Source: Chloroflexi bacterium HGW-Chloroflexi-4
GTDB lineage: Bacteria > Chloroflexota > Anaerolineae > Anaerolineales > Anaerolineaceae
Length of the DNA stretch: 64,000 bases
NCBI GenBank assembly: GCA_002840715.1
Contig: PHBW01000008.1
Location: forward strand, 120,274-184,273
Direction: 5' to 3'
Below the pieces are notes generated by a model. That model was not told the DNA's origin, did no database searches, and saw only the letters and a list, made by a program, of their open reading frames with translations. Made by a program: the position numbers and the translations under genes. Shown here in pieces: positions 37,192-45,030 of the stretch (its first letter is position 1; each line of letters starts with the position of its first letter).

Positions 37192-37695
37192 ATGAAAAAG
37201 GTAATAATGTTGTCCATCGTTTTTGTTGCCGCGGTCTTCACACTTGGATCCGTGAACAAGGTATATGCATCCTCAGAAACCCCCTCAATCGCTGGAACGA
37301 CCGCACAATATGGTTTCGGTGGTCAGGGAGGCATGATGGGCGGATCACAGCCCGGCTTGCTTCATGATGAGATGGTGGAAGTGGTTGCAGAGAAATTGGG
37401 CATCACTGTTGAAGATTTAACTGCCCGCCTCGACGATGGTGAAAATTTGTACTCAGTCGCCATTGCAGAAGGTTTATCCAACGATGAAGCCAAAGCAATG
37501 TTGCTTGATGCACGCAGCGAAGCGATTGACCTTGCGGTCGCAAATGGCGATCTCACTCAGACTCAGGCTGATTTCATGAAAGCCCGCATCAAGTTGATGG
37601 GTGAGATTGGCGCTGCCGGAACCCGTGGAATGATGGGCGGCTTTCGAGGCGCCAATGGTAGCGGTTCCTGCATCGGTAATTTCAACAACAACTAA
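37192..37695 (+). CDS. Small exported Met/Gly-rich protein of unknown function
   Basis: A 167-residue product I do not recognise by name. Residues 1-28 form a signal peptide (KKVIMLSIVFVAAVFTLG core, likely cut after VYA). A Gly/Met-rich stretch with GGMMGG follows, then a helical domain at about residues 60-140 (MVEVVAEKLGITVEDLTARL, and an EGLSNDEAKAMLLDAR block) that recalls the DUF2680-like exported proteins, and a second RGMMGGFRG stretch near the end. ATG 37192 follows AAGGAGTAAAA. It precedes a two-component system whose sensor also has MMG motifs in its outer loop, so it could be part of the same response. Confidence 0.7.
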   Translation: MKKVIMLSIVFVAAVFTLGSVNKVYASSETPSIAGTTAQYGFGGQGGMMGGSQPGLLHDEMVEVVAEKLGITVEDLTARLDDGENLYSVAIAEGLSNDEAKAMLLDARSEAIDLAVANGDLTQTQADFMKARIKLMGEIGAAGTRGMMGGFRGANGSGSCIGNFNNN

Positions 37696-37710
37696 ACGCA
37701 TAGTTGCATA

Positions 37711-37742
37711 TAACGAAGGCACCTAAAAAAGTGCCTTCGTTA
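37711..37742 (+). terminator. Hairpin after the exported protein gene
   Basis: TAACGAAGGCAC (37711-37722) pairs perfectly with GTGCCTTCGTTA (37731-37742) around an A-rich 8-base loop. It lacks a direct T-run and may act together with the next hairpin. Confidence 0.6.
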
Positions 37743-37749
37743 ATCATTG

Positions 37750-37773
37750 AAGCATCAGAAGATGCTTTTTTTT
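37750..37773 (+). terminator. Second hairpin with T-run before the response regulator
   Basis: AAGCATC (37750-37756) pairs with GATGCTT (37761-37767) around AGAA and is followed by six T. It ends 24 bases before the response-regulator ATG, so transcription of the regulator pair probably starts afresh. Confidence 0.7.
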
Positions 37774-37784
37774 ATCAATTCCAA

Positions 37785-37790
37785 TATAAT
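37785..37790 (+). promoter_or_regulatory. TATAAT box six bases before the response-regulator ATG
   Basis: A perfect TATAAT is followed by six bases and then ATG, so transcription would begin at or next to the start codon, giving a leaderless mRNA. No clear -35 is visible; T-rich sequence of the terminator lies upstream. Confidence 0.45.
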
Positions 37791-37796
37791 GAAAAT

Positions 37797-38492
37797 ATGA
37801 CAGACTCACCCCATAAAATCCTAGTTGTAGATGATGAACCTCAAATTTTAAAAGTTCTTCAGGCTTACCTTGAGAAGGAAGGCTATAAAGTGGTAACAGC
37901 CACAGATGGCAAACAAGCGCTTGAAGTTTACTCGAATGAGAACCCCTCTTTTGTAATTCTTGATTTAAACTTGCCCCGAATTGATGGACTTGAAGTTTGT
38001 CGCGAAATTCGTCGCGATTCCAGTGTTCCAATATTAATGTTGACCGCCCGGGTTGAAGAAGTTGACAAATTAATCGGCCTCGAGTTGGGGGCGGATGATT
38101 ATGTTGTAAAACCTTTCAGCCCTCGTGAAGTCGTCGCCAGGGTGAAAACGATTCTAAAACGCGTCAACGCCAATGTGATTAAAGGCGAGATTATCCAGGC
38201 TGGCAAAATAAAAATTGACCTTGGCCAGCACACAGTTTTGCTCGACGATCGGTCAATTGAACTCACCCCGACTGAATTTCAAATATTGGTGATTTTGGCG
38301 AGTAACCCAAAGCGGGTTTTTTCAAGATTACAAATCATGGAACATGCACAAGGTGACGCATTTGAAGGATATGAGCGCACCATAGATGCTCATATAAAGA
38401 ATCTGCGCATAAAAATGGAACCTGATCCTAAGAACCCTGCATACATTCAAACGGTTTTCGGTTTGGGTTATAAATTTGATACGGTCGAATAA
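37797..38492 (+). CDS. OmpR/PhoB-family response regulator
   Basis: A 231-residue two-component regulator. The receiver domain (about 7-120) has Asp12 and Asp13, phospho-acceptor Asp56 in ILDLNLP and the conserved Lys in DYVVKPFSPREVV. The C-terminal winged helix (about 135-230) ends in the typical HIKNLRIKMEPDP and VFGLGYKF. I start at ATG 37797, which fits the family N-terminus and lies six bases after TATAAT; a longer frame from 37704 would run through two terminator hairpins. The histidine kinase begins directly after its stop codon. Confidence 0.93.
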   Translation: MTDSPHKILVVDDEPQILKVLQAYLEKEGYKVVTATDGKQALEVYSNENPSFVILDLNLPRIDGLEVCREIRRDSSVPILMLTARVEEVDKLIGLELGADDYVVKPFSPREVVARVKTILKRVNANVIKGEIIQAGKIKIDLGQHTVLLDDRSIELTPTEFQILVILASNPKRVFSRLQIMEHAQGDAFEGYERTIDAHIKNLRIKMEPDPKNPAYIQTVFGLGYKFDTVE

Positions 38493-39941
38493 ATGAAAAA
38501 TAGCTGGCTTTTTAAATTAATTGGCGCGTTTCTGGTGATTATTGCAATTGGCGGATTGGTTACTTCTATTTTGACCTCTCGCGCAACGCTGAGAGCATTT
38601 AACCTTTATACCACCCGCAGCGGACAAATCTGGGCGCGTCGTCTCGCACCCGATTTGGCGGATTATTATGCTCTCAACAACAGTTGGCAGGCGATTGACA
38701 TTTTCCTACATGAAACTTCAATGACACAACAACACCAACCTATGATGGGTCAAGGTAGCGGCAAAGGCAATTCACTAGCAGATTCATCTGACGAATCGAT
38801 GATGGGTGCCCTTGGTCAGCGTTTGATCTTGGCTGATAACAAGGGTGTGGTAATTTTTGACTCGCTGAATGAATTCACTGGTAATCAACTCACACAAATT
38901 GAAATCATTAAAGGAATACCAGTCATAGTTAATAAAAACATAGTAGGTACCCTTTTAGTAACACCAGGCAGTCAAGCTGCGACCACAACGCTTGCCAATG
39001 AGTTTCAAACTTCTGTCCGCCGAGCCATCTTCAGTTCAACACTTATCGCCAGCATAACTGCGCTTGCACTGGGAGCATTGCTATTTTTTCAAATCACCGC
39101 TCCCATGCGTAAACTTCAAAAAGCCGCTTCAGCGATTGCCGAAGGTGACCTGAACCAAAGAGTCGAAATCCGGGGTGAAGATGAATTTGCCCAACTGGGT
39201 GAGACATTTAACAAAATGGCTTCCAACCTTTCTCAAGCTGAACTTCACAGGCAACATTTAATGGCAGATGTCGCACATGAACTTAGAACACCGCTTACAG
39301 CCATTCAGGGCACGATAGAGGGCATGCAAGACGGCATCTTACCATGTGACGCTGACCAGTTGACCACATTGCTTGCAGAGACCACTTTGCTCAATCGTCT
39401 GATTGAAGACTTGCGTCTTCTATCGCTGGCAGAGACTAATCAACTCAAACTCGTACGACAACCGATTGACATAAATTATTTGATCGCTCAAATCGTTGAA
39501 CGCAGCCAGCCGCAAGCAAATTTGAAAGAAATTAACCTCCGTCATCAGCTACAACATGGATTGCCAGCACTTCAAATGGACCCTGACCGCATAGTGCAAA
39601 TTTTGAGTAATCTAATCAATAACGCAATGAGATATACACCAAAAGATGGCACAATCGAAATTTCGACGGCTCACCCCAATACTTTGGCTTCAGTGATTAT
39701 TTCAGTTAAAGATACTGGCAAAGGCATATCTGCTGATGATCTCCCCTTTGTTTTTGACCGATTTTACCGTGCAGATAAATCACGCTCACGCGCCAGCGGC
39801 GGATCTGGGCTTGGTCTAGCAATTGTCAAAGAACTAGTCGAAGCACATGGAGGCACCATAAAAGTTGAAAGTCCGATTTTTGAAACGGAATCTCATGATG
39901 GACATGGTACTAATTTCGTCATGGAATTTCCAACTTCATAA
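38493..39941 (+). CDS. Membrane sensor histidine kinase
   Basis: A 482-residue EnvZ/BaeS-type kinase. It has membrane segments at about residues 5-27 and 176-196, with an outer sensor region between them holding two Met/Gly-rich spots (QPMMGQGSGKG and ESMMGALG). A HAMP domain (about 197-250), the phospho-acceptor His262 in ADVAHELRTPLTAIQG, and an ATPase domain with NAMRYTPKDG, DTGKGI and GSGLGLAIVKELV follow. It starts at the base after the response-regulator stop, so the two are co-translated. The signal is unknown; methionine-rich loops bind copper in some proteins, but that is only a hint here. Confidence 0.93.
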   Translation: MKNSWLFKLIGAFLVIIAIGGLVTSILTSRATLRAFNLYTTRSGQIWARRLAPDLADYYALNNSWQAIDIFLHETSMTQQHQPMMGQGSGKGNSLADSSDESMMGALGQRLILADNKGVVIFDSLNEFTGNQLTQIEIIKGIPVIVNKNIVGTLLVTPGSQAATTTLANEFQTSVRRAIFSSTLIASITALALGALLFFQITAPMRKLQKAASAIAEGDLNQRVEIRGEDEFAQLGETFNKMASNLSQAELHRQHLMADVAHELRTPLTAIQGTIEGMQDGILPCDADQLTTLLAETTLLNRLIEDLRLLSLAETNQLKLVRQPIDINYLIAQIVERSQPQANLKEINLRHQLQHGLPALQMDPDRIVQILSNLINNAMRYTPKDGTIEISTAHPNTLASVIISVKDTGKGISADDLPFVFDRFYRADKSRSRASGGSGLGLAIVKELVEAHGGTIKVESPIFETESHDGHGTNFVMEFPTS

Positions 39942-39955
39942 ATAGTTTAAATAAA

Positions 39956-39991
39956 CAAAACCACTTGAATAATCAGATTCAAGCGGTTTTG
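39956..39991. terminator. Bidirectional terminator between the kinase and SulP genes
   Basis: CAAAACCACTTGAAT (39956-39970) pairs with ATTCAAGCGGTTTTG (39977-39991) with a single A/C mismatch. A-tracts and T-tracts on its two sides serve both strands, between convergent genes that end at 39941 and 40002. Confidence 0.8.
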
Positions 39992-40001
39992 TTATTACTA
40001 C

Positions 40002-41645
40002 TTACGCAATCCGTTGTTCAGCTTCAAGGATTGCCTGATCTGAAGACCAGAAAAAGTTTTCCTTGCCTATTTTTTCCACGATTCCGGCACGTTCAAGCAT
40101 GTGAAAAGCATTGTCGTGCGTCCCAGCAAACATAATCTCGCCACCTTGTCTATGGTATTTTTCAAACAATTTCTCAATCGCTTCAACCCCGGCGGTGTCG
40201 ATCAGCGAAACTCCACGCATCGAAAGAATAAGCGTCCCTTCTCCATCCAAATTGGCAAAAGCTTCGTTGAACGAACCAATAGCAGCAAAAAATAACGGTC
40301 CTGTGATATAGGCGACTTTCACATGTTCACATCTATTCTTGAGTTCAATACCCTTATCCAATAGCTTGTCATGATCTATTTCTTGAATCGTTATATCAAT
40401 TTGGGCAATTTGATTTATAAAGAGCATCACCGAGATGATTGAACCAATTAAGATAGCCTGGGTTAAATCAAGCGCCACAGTGGCAAACATTGTAATGGTG
40501 AAAGCAGCAATTGCTGTCTTAAACCGCTTCTTGAACATGAATCGGATGGATTCCCACTCATTCATTTTAAAAGCTGTGACCATTAAAACGCCGGCCAATG
40601 CAGCAAGTGGAATTTTTGCCATAATAGGTGCTAAAAGGAACATTGAAAGCAGTAAGCCTAGCGCATGAAAAATACTGACCAAACGTGTTTGTCCACCTGA
40701 TTTGATGCCCACGCTCGATCTGGCAATGGCAGCAGTGGCGGGTACACCTCCAAAAAACGGAATGATCATGTTGCCGATTCCCTGACCGATTAACTCCTGA
40801 TTGGCTTGCAACCGGGTGCCTGTCATGTTTGATGCCACAGTTCCGCACAACAGGGATTCAATCGCGCCTAGAGCCGTGATAGTCAATGCCGGGCCGAGGA
40901 ATTGCTCAAGATTCCCCCAGGGAATATCAGTAAAATTGAGTCGATCAGACAATAACAGGGTCTGAGGAATCACGCCGATCACATTCACCGGCCATTTGAC
41001 CAACAAATTTATACCCGTGGCGAGGATGATACCCAACAACGAGGAAGGAAATTTCAGATTCCATTTCTTCGGCCAAAGCACCATGGTGGCAATCACAACA
41101 CCAGCCAAAACGATGGAATGCCAATCCACGATGAATCCACCTATAAAATAATTCGCGACCTTTAACACGGACGATTCAACGGCTGCTGTTTTAACACCCA
41201 AAAAATTATCAATTTGTCCGATAAAAATGATCAATGCAATACCCGAAGTAAAACCGGTGATCACCGGGGATGGAATAAATGCAATAAAACGCCCCAGCCT
41301 CAATAATCCTATGATGGTGAGGAACACACCAGACATCAAACCGGCAATCCATACTCCGTTTAGACCATATTTTTGAGCCAATACGATTAATACTGCGCTC
41401 ATAGCGCCGGTAGGTCCGCTGATTTGAAATGGTGCGCCAGAGAGGGCTCCTATCAAAAACCCAGCGATAACGGCGGTGACCAAACCGGCTGCTGCCGTAG
41501 CGCCAGAAACTACCCCAAACGCCAAAGCCAATGGCAATGCAACAGCCGCAACGGTCAACCCTGCCATTAGATCTTGCCGCAGTTTATGAAGGGTGTATCC
41601 AGAAAATTCGCTTACATATAATTGCTTTAAAGATCTTCTAGGCAT
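40002..41645 (-). CDS. SulP/SLC26-family anion transporter with STAS domain
   Basis: A membrane transporter for sulfate, bicarbonate or similar anions. Of 547 residues, about 20-400 hold ten or more hydrophobic segments with the SulP signature region GLTVAAVALPLALAFG near the N-terminus and QISGPTGAMSAVLIVLA. The last 110 residues form a STAS domain, with the conserved SMRGVSLIDTAGVEAIEKL block. I take ATG 41645, with GGAA 8-11 bases upstream; a TTG 12 bases earlier is possible. It is a single gene with no carbonic anhydrase or sulfur gene beside it, so the substrate cannot be told. Confidence 0.88.
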   Translation of the reverse strand: MPRRSLKQLYVSEFSGYTLHKLRQDLMAGLTVAAVALPLALAFGVVSGATAAAGLVTAVIAGFLIGALSGAPFQISGPTGAMSAVLIVLAQKYGLNGVWIAGLMSGVFLTIIGLLRLGRFIAFIPSPVITGFTSGIALIIFIGQIDNFLGVKTAAVESSVLKVANYFIGGFIVDWHSIVLAGVVIATMVLWPKKWNLKFPSSLLGIILATGINLLVKWPVNVIGVIPQTLLLSDRLNFTDIPWGNLEQFLGPALTITALGAIESLLCGTVASNMTGTRLQANQELIGQGIGNMIIPFFGGVPATAAIARSSVGIKSGGQTRLVSIFHALGLLLSMFLLAPIMAKIPLAALAGVLMVTAFKMNEWESIRFMFKKRFKTAIAAFTITMFATVALDLTQAILIGSIISVMLFINQIAQIDITIQEIDHDKLLDKGIELKNRCEHVKVAYITGPLFFAAIGSFNEAFANLDGEGTLILSMRGVSLIDTAGVEAIEKLFEKYHRQGGEIMFAGTHDNAFHMLERAGIVEKIGKENFFWSSDQAILEAEQRIA

Positions 41646-41708
41646 ATCCGATTCCAAAAAAAATAATAAGAATAATTATTTATCATTAATGAATACACAA
41701 ACAAATAT

Positions 41709-41731
41709 GATGAGCCAAAAATTGGTTCATC
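41709..41731 (-). terminator. Probable terminator of the GTPase/Roadblock operon
   Basis: GATGAGCCAA and TTGGTTCATC (41709-41731) form a ten-pair stem with one G-T pair and an AAA loop. Read on the minus strand it is followed by ATATTTGTTTG, a moderate T tract. It lies 179 bases after the end of the operon. Between it and the operon end I see only weak hairpins. Confidence 0.45.
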
Positions 41732-41909
41732 AAAATAATTGTATTTTTTTTACTTCTGGAGGTTCGTTCAAAAAGATGATATATAGGAACCTGAGACAAA
41801 CACATCAGGTCATTCAAGGATTTGGACAAAAACCAACCACAAACACTAATTTTACACCTGTAAATGTAAAAAATCGCCCTTTATATAACCGCATGATCGA
41901 TTAATTTTT

Positions 41910-42458
41910 TTATGGAAACTTATACATTTTTAGGGCGCGTGCTTCTTCATCCTCATCTTTCTCTTGTTTGACATCTGTCCAAAAATTTTTCTTAACTTTT
42001 TCTTGTTTTGGTTTTTCTTCCGGCTTTGATTCTTCAATCTTTGTTTCAAGATCAGGCTGACTAACCTTTATCGCACCTTGTGGAATTGCATCGGTGATTT
42101 GAGGTGCAAATTCATTCATCAACATTCTTACGGTACCCAAGGTCGCATTGGATGAGACTACTACTACCCAATAATATTGTCCGTCACCGAGAAATCGAGA
42201 GATTATATAGTTGGTATCAGTAGTGACGAGATTATCATCCACTTTGCCAATATCAATCTTGGTGCTAATTTTCACTGCAAGTTTCATTACTTCTGCAAAA
42301 CGCGCTGAAATATCAGCGGCATCAAAATTGGGATTTAATGACCCGCCCGCGATCGAAAGTCCATCCATGCCGACCACATCGGTTGAAATAAAATCACTGC
42401 CCAACTCATTGCGAAATTGAAAGATAACCTGTTCAAGCTTATTCATCGAATTCTCCAT
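41910..42458 (-). CDS. Roadblock/LC7-domain protein
   Basis: A 182-residue protein with a Roadblock/LC7 fold at about residues 5-120 (FISTDVVGMDGLSIAGGS, and the strand ending YWVVVVSSNATLGTVRMLMNEF). A charged, Lys/Glu-rich tail of about 55 residues ends in ALKMYKFP. Roadblock proteins act as partners or regulators of small Ras-like GTPases such as MglA. It is the last of five genes in the GTPase operon, 21 bases after the DUF4388 gene. Its exact role is not known. Confidence 0.82.
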   Translation of the reverse strand: MENSMNKLEQVIFQFRNELGSDFISTDVVGMDGLSIAGGSLNPNFDAADISARFAEVMKLAVKISTKIDIGKVDDNLVTTDTNYIISRFLGDGQYYWVVVVSSNATLGTVRMLMNEFAPQITDAIPQGAIKVSQPDLETKIEESKPEEKPKQEKVKKNFWTDVKQEKDEDEEARALKMYKFP

Positions 42459-42479
42459 TCTCTATCATTAACGTGTGCG

Positions 42480-43214
42480 TTAGTGAGGCATTGCTTTCGC
42501 CAAACGCTCGGTATAAAGTTTGCTCATCAGTCTCATGTTTCCAAGATTGGCTGATTTTCGTTCTGCCGATATTCCAAGAAAATACAGTTTACCTGGTAGA
42601 AAACGCATCAATATATAGGCTTTCTCAGTGGTAGTCAGGTTATCTTCCAGGTTTCCGGCGCCCAACTTGTCGGTTGAACCACTTACCAGTTTTAATAGCA
42701 TTGCCATTTGCGCACTTGCAAGTTCTGGATCAACATTACCGACATTCTTTGACGCCAGGTTTATCCCATCGATACCCACCAAAAATGCTCCCCGGAAACC
42801 GGTTACTTCACCCGCGAGTTCTGTCAGTATTTCTTCAAATTTTTGAGCCATTCTAATCTCCTTGATTTCAGATTCCGGTTCACCATTTTCGACTGTAGGG
42901 GTTATTGCACTTTCGTCCAATCTGCGGGCACCTTCTAGCAATAAACTGGGCCAGCTTTTGGTTATGGAAATTTCTGGAGCATTTATATCGTTTTCAAGGC
43001 TGAAATCACCATCGTTCCATCCCAAAATATCGTATACAACTTCTTCACCTTTTTGTGATCCAGAAACTGCATGTACAATTTGTCCGCCTGAGAAGAAAAC
43101 CTCTGTGATTTGATTTTCATGTTTAATTTGTAACCGAGCGACCTTCTGATCCACACAATTAAGTTGGATCAAATCTGCCGCCGCCAAACCGTTTAAATTT
43201 CCTGTCATTCCCAT
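42480..43214 (-). CDS. DUF4388 - Roadblock/LC7 two-domain protein
   Basis: A 244-residue protein. Residues 1-95 match the DUF4388 (PATAN-like) pattern: LNGLAAADLIQLNC, then VFFSGGQIVHAVSGSQKGEEVVYDILGW. Residues about 125-244 form a Roadblock/LC7 domain (RGAFLVGIDGINLASKNVG, with AMLLKLVSGSTDKLG). DUF4388 domains occur in signalling proteins of motile or social bacteria; joining it to a Roadblock domain suggests an adaptor that links the GTPase to another target. It lies within the operon with 16-21-base gaps on both sides. Confidence 0.82.
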   Translation of the reverse strand: MGMTGNLNGLAAADLIQLNCVDQKVARLQIKHENQITEVFFSGGQIVHAVSGSQKGEEVVYDILGWNDGDFSLENDINAPEISITKSWPSLLLEGARRLDESAITPTVENGEPESEIKEIRMAQKFEEILTELAGEVTGFRGAFLVGIDGINLASKNVGNVDPELASAQMAMLLKLVSGSTDKLGAGNLEDNLTTTEKAYILMRFLPGKLYFLGISAERKSANLGNMRLMSKLYTERLAKAMPH

Positions 43215-43230
43215 AACGCATCTACCTGTA

Positions 43231-43617
43231 TTAGTTCCAAATATTACGAATTTCAGCTAATGCACGATTCGTGATACGCCTGTAACTCTGCTCACGATCG
43301 GCGACAATGATCGCCAAAATCAAACGGTTTGAATCTATATTAAATGGACGACAAATCAAATGCTGCCCATCAACATAACTGAAGGATATTTCATCAATTT
43401 CATCCATACCTAATTGTTTGCTCACTTGCACTGCTGTTTTTTGCAAAAATGCAACCACTGCAGATTGCTTTTCAGGATCCGCTCCATTGGAAAAAGCAGA
43501 TGCTATCGGCAGCCCTTCCTTGTCAGTTAAAACTGACATTGGAAAATTTGCGTCCTGATTCATTTGATTTAATATACCCAAAAGTATTTCCGCACCGGAT
43601 TTTGTCTCGTTTACCAT
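43231..43617 (-). CDS. Small Roadblock/LC7-domain protein
   Basis: A 128-residue single-domain protein. SVLTDKEGLPIASAFSN near residue 28-44 is the typical Roadblock opening strand and turn (compare MglB), followed by AVVAFLQKTAVQVSKQLG and a strand with LICRPFNIDSNRLILAII. It directly follows the MglA-like GTPase gene by 14 bases, making it a candidate for its GTPase-activating partner, in the way MglB acts on MglA; that role is inferred. Confidence 0.82.
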   Translation of the reverse strand: MVNETKSGAEILLGILNQMNQDANFPMSVLTDKEGLPIASAFSNGADPEKQSAVVAFLQKTAVQVSKQLGMDEIDEISFSYVDGQHLICRPFNIDSNRLILAIIVADREQSYRRITNRALAEIRNIWN

Positions 43618-43631
43618 TATTGATCCTTTAC

Positions 43632-44219
43632 TTATTGCAGTTCTTTTTGAACCTGATGGATCACGTCATTAATAATACTTTTTAGGGTATTGAAAACCCC
43701 TTCACCATTAAATGCGACCGCCTCGAATTCAGGGAACTCTCCTACGCCAAGACTTTCGTGCAAACTGGTAACAGGAACAGCATCTGCCAGATCTCGCTTG
43801 TTATACTGAACCACCAGCGGAATTTTACCAATCGGAAGATTCATTTCGTTTAACGCCGTGCCCATATCCAACCATGCATCCAGGTTATCATTCATTCGCG
43901 CCGCTGATGAATCAGCCACAAAAACGACACCGTCGGCACCCCTCAAAACCAATTTTCTACTGGCTTTGTAATACTCCTGACCGGGCACTGTAAATAATTG
44001 AATGCAAGGAGCCATACCACATATCTTGCCAAGTTCAAATTGCATAAAATCAAAATACAAAGTGCGATCATCATTTGTTTTTAATGAAACCAGATTGCTT
44101 CGATTTTTAGGATCAATGCGTTTGTGGATTTGTTCAATGTTGGTCGTCTTGCCGCTCATCGCTGGACCGTAATAAACGATTTTTAATCTCAATTGGCGTA
44201 GCTGCCAGTTGATGTTCAT
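43632..44219 (-). CDS. MglA-like Ras-superfamily GTPase
   Basis: A 195-residue small GTPase, the same length as Myxococcus MglA. It has the P-loop KIVYYGPAMSGKTT (residues 13-26, Lys24), the G3-region TVPGQEYYKASRKLVLRGAD and the guanine-specificity block VVQYNKRDLADAVPV. These extended motifs are typical of the MglA family, which sets cell polarity in several bacteria. There is no lipid-modification site. I start at ATG 44219, five bases after the upstream stop; a TTG 18 bases earlier would overlap that gene. The neighbours are four Roadblock proteins. Confidence 0.9.
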   Translation of the reverse strand: MNINWQLRQLRLKIVYYGPAMSGKTTNIEQIHKRIDPKNRSNLVSLKTNDDRTLYFDFMQFELGKICGMAPCIQLFTVPGQEYYKASRKLVLRGADGVVFVADSSAARMNDNLDAWLDMGTALNEMNLPIGKIPLVVQYNKRDLADAVPVTSLHESLGVGEFPEFEAVAFNGEGVFNTLKSIINDVIHQVQKELQ

Positions 44220-44224
44220 ACCGC

Positions 44225-44734
44225 CTAATCCTTCCAAACTTGATCGAGTGCATTATTTATTAGTTCGTTCAGGTTGTTTTCCTTCAAATCTAACAACTTC
44301 ACATCTGAATTATTCTGAATTTTTGCCAATGCTTCCTTGATTTGGGTTGATGACTCTCTTACCAAATAGCATACCCAACCCAACGGTACTGTTGCAGGAA
44401 CGATGTAAAGAAGGATCATGTTGTGATTGACATCGTAGACAATCGTGTTCATCTTTGAACCCTGTCGGATGACCATTTGGTTCGCTTGATATTGATTCGT
44501 TAATCGAGCTATTTCTTCGCTTGCTGCCAGATCGCTGGCAGTTAACGCACCTAGCGCGACGAGATCAATGCTCCCCCGTTCGCCATGAAACGAGATCACC
44601 TGTCCGCTAGTGTCAATCAGCAAAATTAGCCTGGCTTGAGATTTCTCAAGCTGGCTTGATAGAATATTGTCAATCAGTTCTTCTTGTGACGGAATAATTG
44701 ACATCCCACCTGTTAAACGCATCGGATTCTTCAT
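44225..44734 (-). CDS. Roadblock/LC7-domain protein, first gene of the GTPase operon
   Basis: A 169-residue protein with a Roadblock fold at about residues 20-135: ARLILLIDTSGQVISFHGER, a LTASDLAASEEIARL helix, then MNTIVYDVNHNMILLYIVP. It resembles MglB-type proteins and precedes the MglA-like GTPase by five bases. Three in-frame ATGs (44734, 44722, 44704) are possible starts, none with an ideal ribosome site. Upstream the frame stays open to 44821 without a start codon. The cluster as a whole suggests a dedicated GTPase signalling complex. Confidence 0.8.
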   Translation of the reverse strand: MKNPMRLTGGMSIIPSQEELIDNILSSQLEKSQARLILLIDTSGQVISFHGERGSIDLVALGALTASDLAASEEIARLTNQYQANQMVIRQGSKMNTIVYDVNHNMILLYIVPATVPLGWVCYLVRESSTQIKEALAKIQNNSDVKLLDLKENNLNELINNALDQVWKD

Positions 44735-44775
44735 GTCTTTTAATGCCTCAGCAAAATTGAAATAATCAACAAAGA

Positions 44776-44800
44776 CGGAGAACTCACCTCCGGTTTTTTT
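44776..44800 (+). terminator. Orphan terminator-like hairpin on the plus strand
   Basis: CGGAG (44776-44780) pairs with CTCCG (44788-44792), followed by GTTTTTTT. It is oriented for plus-strand transcription, but no plus-strand gene lies upstream. It may stop antisense reads or be chance. Confidence 0.35.
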
Positions 44801-44823
44801 GAATTTTGATGAATAAGCATCTT

Positions 44824-44840
44824 ACTAATTATGGATTAGT
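44824..44840 (-). promoter_or_regulatory. ACTAAT/ATTAGT palindrome downstream of a -10 box for the GTPase operon
   Basis: ACTAAT (44824-44829) and ATTAGT (44835-44840) are inverted around five bases. Just upstream in the minus direction is a TATACT box (44856-44851), so a transcript would start near 44844 and run through the palindrome. This is a suitable place for a repressor site. The half-site recurs at 44898-44924. Confidence 0.4.
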
Positions 44841-44897
44841 TCCATTTATAAGTATACGCCGAGAAACTTAACCAAAACATTACAAACTTGCAAGGGG

Positions 44898-44924
44898 ACT
44901 AATTTTCCAATCAAGAAAATTAGT
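44898..44924. promoter_or_regulatory. Second, longer ACTAAT palindrome in the divergent region
   Basis: ACTAATTTTC (44898-44907) and GAAAATTAGT (44915-44924) form a perfect ten-base inverted repeat around seven bases. It shares the ACTAAT half-site with the palindrome at 44824-44840, 74 bases away. Both lie between the divergent GTPase operon and mvaD, so one regulator could control both directions. Confidence 0.42.
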
Positions 44925-45030
44925 TTATATTCACCACATGAAATTGGCAAAGTATTTGCATCCAGATTAAAGTCGTTTGAATGAGTAAATGGTAAACTTA
45001 CATCATTATACATGGATTTGTCGAGGTTAC

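Noticed and set aside
44735..44821. Open extension upstream of the first Roadblock gene, reading protein-like and passing a GGAGGTGAG
   Set aside because: There is no ATG, GTG or TTG in frame before the stop at 44822-44824; the purine-rich motif is part of a hairpin and has no start codon at the right distance.
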